From Tetracentron sinense (taxonomy: Eukaryota > Streptophyta > Magnoliopsida > Trochodendrales > Trochodendraceae): a DNA stretch of 64,000 bases. The translations under genes and the position numbers were made by a program. The stretch spans positions 49,650,034-49,714,033 of the forward strand of contig CM026551.1 in assembly GCA_015143295.1 (NCBI GenBank), written 5' to 3'. How positions within the stretch are numbered: position 1 is the stretch's first letter; each line of letters opens with the position of its first letter. The notes under the pieces were generated by a model. That model saw only the letters and a program-made list of their open reading frames with translations. It had not been told where the DNA came from and ran no database searches. Positions 61,761-64,000 of the stretch are shown piece after piece.

Positions 61761-64000
61761 AGCAGCAGAAACCTGAATAAAGAAGCTTTTATTGACGCAT
61801 TAATTAAAAAATGTATAACATTCAAGGGACACTCACATTCACTTAAACCCACACTAGAGCTCACTCACACACTTAGGACTTCACACACTAGAAGAGCTAG
61901 TGTGTTTGTTCTATGCACACTCAAGAGGACCCAATCTCTATTTATAGTAGGGGATAGGAGGTGGAGTGGGTGGGGTGCATTAAATGTGGGTATTCTAGAA
62001 ACAATAATTTTCTAGAGAGAGGAAGAATATAGATAGAGGGATAGGGAACTAGAGAGAGAATTCTAGAGAGGGAAGATTCTATAGAGATGGAGAAGAAAGA
62101 AGCATGGGGAGAGAGAGAAGATTCTAGAAATGGAAAGAGTCAGTGGTGACTCTCAACACTCCTCAAAAACGACTCTTCTACTAGTCATGGTTAGTAGCTT
62201 TCGAAGCTCAGCAAGCTTGGAAAGATTGAGTCATTTATTGAATATGTCGGCTACCTGGTCCTCCATCTTGATTGGATGCATCTCTATCTCTCCTTGATGT
62301 ATTGTCTCTGTAATAAAGTGGTGATGTACTTCCACGTACTTGGTTCTTGCATGAAACACTGGATTTTTGTTAACTTTATCGCTGATCGGTTGTTGTAATG
62401 CAGTGCCACTGGATAGTCAACTGGTTGATGTAGATCATTCATTAGCTGCATCAACCATGTACTCTCTTGAGCTGTCATTGTTGTTGCTCTGTATTCTGCT
62501 TTAGTGGTTGATTGTGATACCGTCGGCTGTCTTTTACTGCACCAAGAAATAGCTCCCGAGCCAAGGTTGAGCATGTACCCCATGGTTGATCGACGTGTGT
62601 CATGATCACCCACATAATCTGCATCGCAGTAGCCAACCACCTTACATATTACTCATTTCTTGTAAAGTATACCAAAGTCAAAGGTGTCCTTCACATATCT
62701 GAGTATTCTTCGAACCGCTTCTAGGTAAGGCTTCTTCGGTTTTTGCATGAACTGACTTACTACTCCAATTACATATGATATGTTGGACAATGTCAACGTT
62801 AGGTAGACTAGACTACCCACTAACTGACGGTACATGGTTGAATCCTCCAAGTCTTTGCCTTCCTCCACACATAGCTTGGTGTTGGCCTTCACTGGAGTAG
62901 AAACTGGTTTACAATCAACCATGTTGTATTTCAATATAAGATCCCTCACATATTTTTTCTGGCATAGGAAGAAGCCTTTTTTTGTATGTTCCACCTCAAG
63001 TCCAAGAAAGTGCTTAAACTCCTTCATTTGGAACCAAATTGAGAGATTTTCCATTGTTCTTCAAATTTTCTCTTCATCATATCCAGTGATGATCAGATCA
63101 TCCACGTAGGCAAACACTATTGCTAGTTTTCCACATTATTCTTGATGAACAGGCTCGAATTTGCTGCCGCAACTAAGTATCTACTTTGCACTATAAACTC
63201 TGCTATCTTACCATACCATGCTCTCGGTGCTTGTTTTAATCCGTAAAGAGCTTTCTTTAGTTTGCAAACGTAGTTGGGATGCTCTCCACTTCTGAAACCT
63301 TTGGGTTGCTCCATGTATATATCCCGATCTACTTCTCCATGTAGGAAATCATTCTTCACGTCCAATTGTCATAGCTTTCATGATTTGTTAGCTGCTAGTG
63401 CTAGAAGGACACGTACCGTTGTAATATTTGCTACTGGGTTAAAGGTCTCATCATAGTCTAGCCCATATTACTGAGAAAATCCTCGGGCAATGAGTCGAGC
63501 CTTGTATCTCTCTATGGAACCATCAGGATGAGTCTTCAACTTATAAACCCATCGACAAGATATGAATTTGACGTCCTTGGGCTTTGGTACTAAGTCCCAG
63601 GTTTGATTATGCTTTAGTGCTAGAATCTCTTCCTCCGTTGCCTTCTTCCATTCAGGACTCTGAGATGCTTCCTTGAACATAGATGGTTCTTTCACACTAT
63701 CTTCTTCAACAAGAGCAGCATTGGCATACTTCGGATTTGGTCGTCTTTGCCTAGTAGACCTGCGAAGCTATATCCTTGACTTTCTCCAGTGTCTTCATGT
63801 TGACTTGGCCAAAGTTCTTATGGTGTTTTAAGATATACACCAGTTCTCCATGGATCTACAAACCTATTTGGTGGTCTTGGCGAGTCGGGTTGTACTTCTG
63901 TAGACCGATCTTCCTTACTTAATTCTCCAACACGTGGTGAGTGAATTTGTTGCTCAGCTTCTTGACTGGACTAAAAATCTTCTCTTTGAGTTGACTCCAC
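61748..64000 (-). mobile_element. Ty1/copia retrotransposon fossil (3' LTR and pol part), runs off the window
   Basis: The proposed 3' LTR is 61748-62158 (minus-strand start TGTTGAGAGTC, TATA-like TATAAATAG near 61945, AATAAA near 61790). Above it on the minus strand lies copia pol: RNase H-region remains with a KAEY motif at about 62284-62640, and reverse transcriptase remains with the DVKNDFLHGE type motif and the KARLIARG region at about 62650-63700. A short purine run precedes the LTR. The copy is broken in several places. The 5' part and 5' LTR lie beyond 64000. Confidence 0.85.

Noticed and set aside
1-64000. tRNA, rRNA or other structured RNA genes
   Set aside because: No cloverleaf with correct stems was found by eye; the only pol III-like boxes are in a SINE-like sequence.

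Overview
The window is nuclear DNA of a flowering plant. It holds split genes with plant-type introns, a plant B-box zinc-finger gene, a plant-type protein phosphatase 5 gene, plant LINEs (L1-like and RTE-like), many short hAT-like elements with 8-bp target duplications, long solo LTRs and a Ty1/copia fossil. The very long introns suggest a lineage with transposon-inflated introns, such as a magnoliid or basal eudicot. I cannot name the species.

Layout. (1) 1-3.3 kb: the last two exons of a BBX22/LZF1-like B-box transcription regulator, plus strand; its first exon lies upstream of the window. (2) 3.3-8.4 kb: intergenic DNA with a fold-back MITE, short tandem duplications, a 0.8-kb inverted-repeat element and SINE-like sequence. 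(3) 8.5-60.1 kb: one gene, serine/threonine protein phosphatase 5 (PP5), plus strand. It has one probable non-coding exon and twelve coding exons totalling 1,464 nt (487 codons plus stop). Introns are 83 bp to 21.8 kb. (4) 60.1-64 kb: tandem repeats, then a Ty1/copia fossil on the minus strand that runs off the window.

Over 90% of the PP5 transcription unit is intron, and the three largest introns (21.8, 10.4 and 9.6 kb) are packed with transposons. Intron 5 holds a nested stack: an old L1-like LINE, a decayed hAT transposase gene, a short hAT-like element, and a fairly young 7.1-kb L1-like LINE with nearly all of ORF1 and ORF2. Intron 9 carries a 1.2-kb hAT-like element, another hAT-like element split by a 2.5-kb solo LTR, and a second solo LTR. 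Intron 11 holds LINE pieces that received two precise hAT-like insertions, then more LINE and RTE fragments.

The two genes have no evident functional link beyond both being able to act in light signalling. BBX22-type proteins work with HY5 and COP1; plant PP5 is known as a TPR phosphatase that binds Hsp90 and phytochromes. I see no undescribed biochemical system. The more unusual points are the intact PP5 frame kept across transposon-filled introns, a GC-AG intron in its TPR region, and three transposon families present as opposite-facing pairs in different PP5 introns, which could pair in the pre-mRNA around the catalytic exons.
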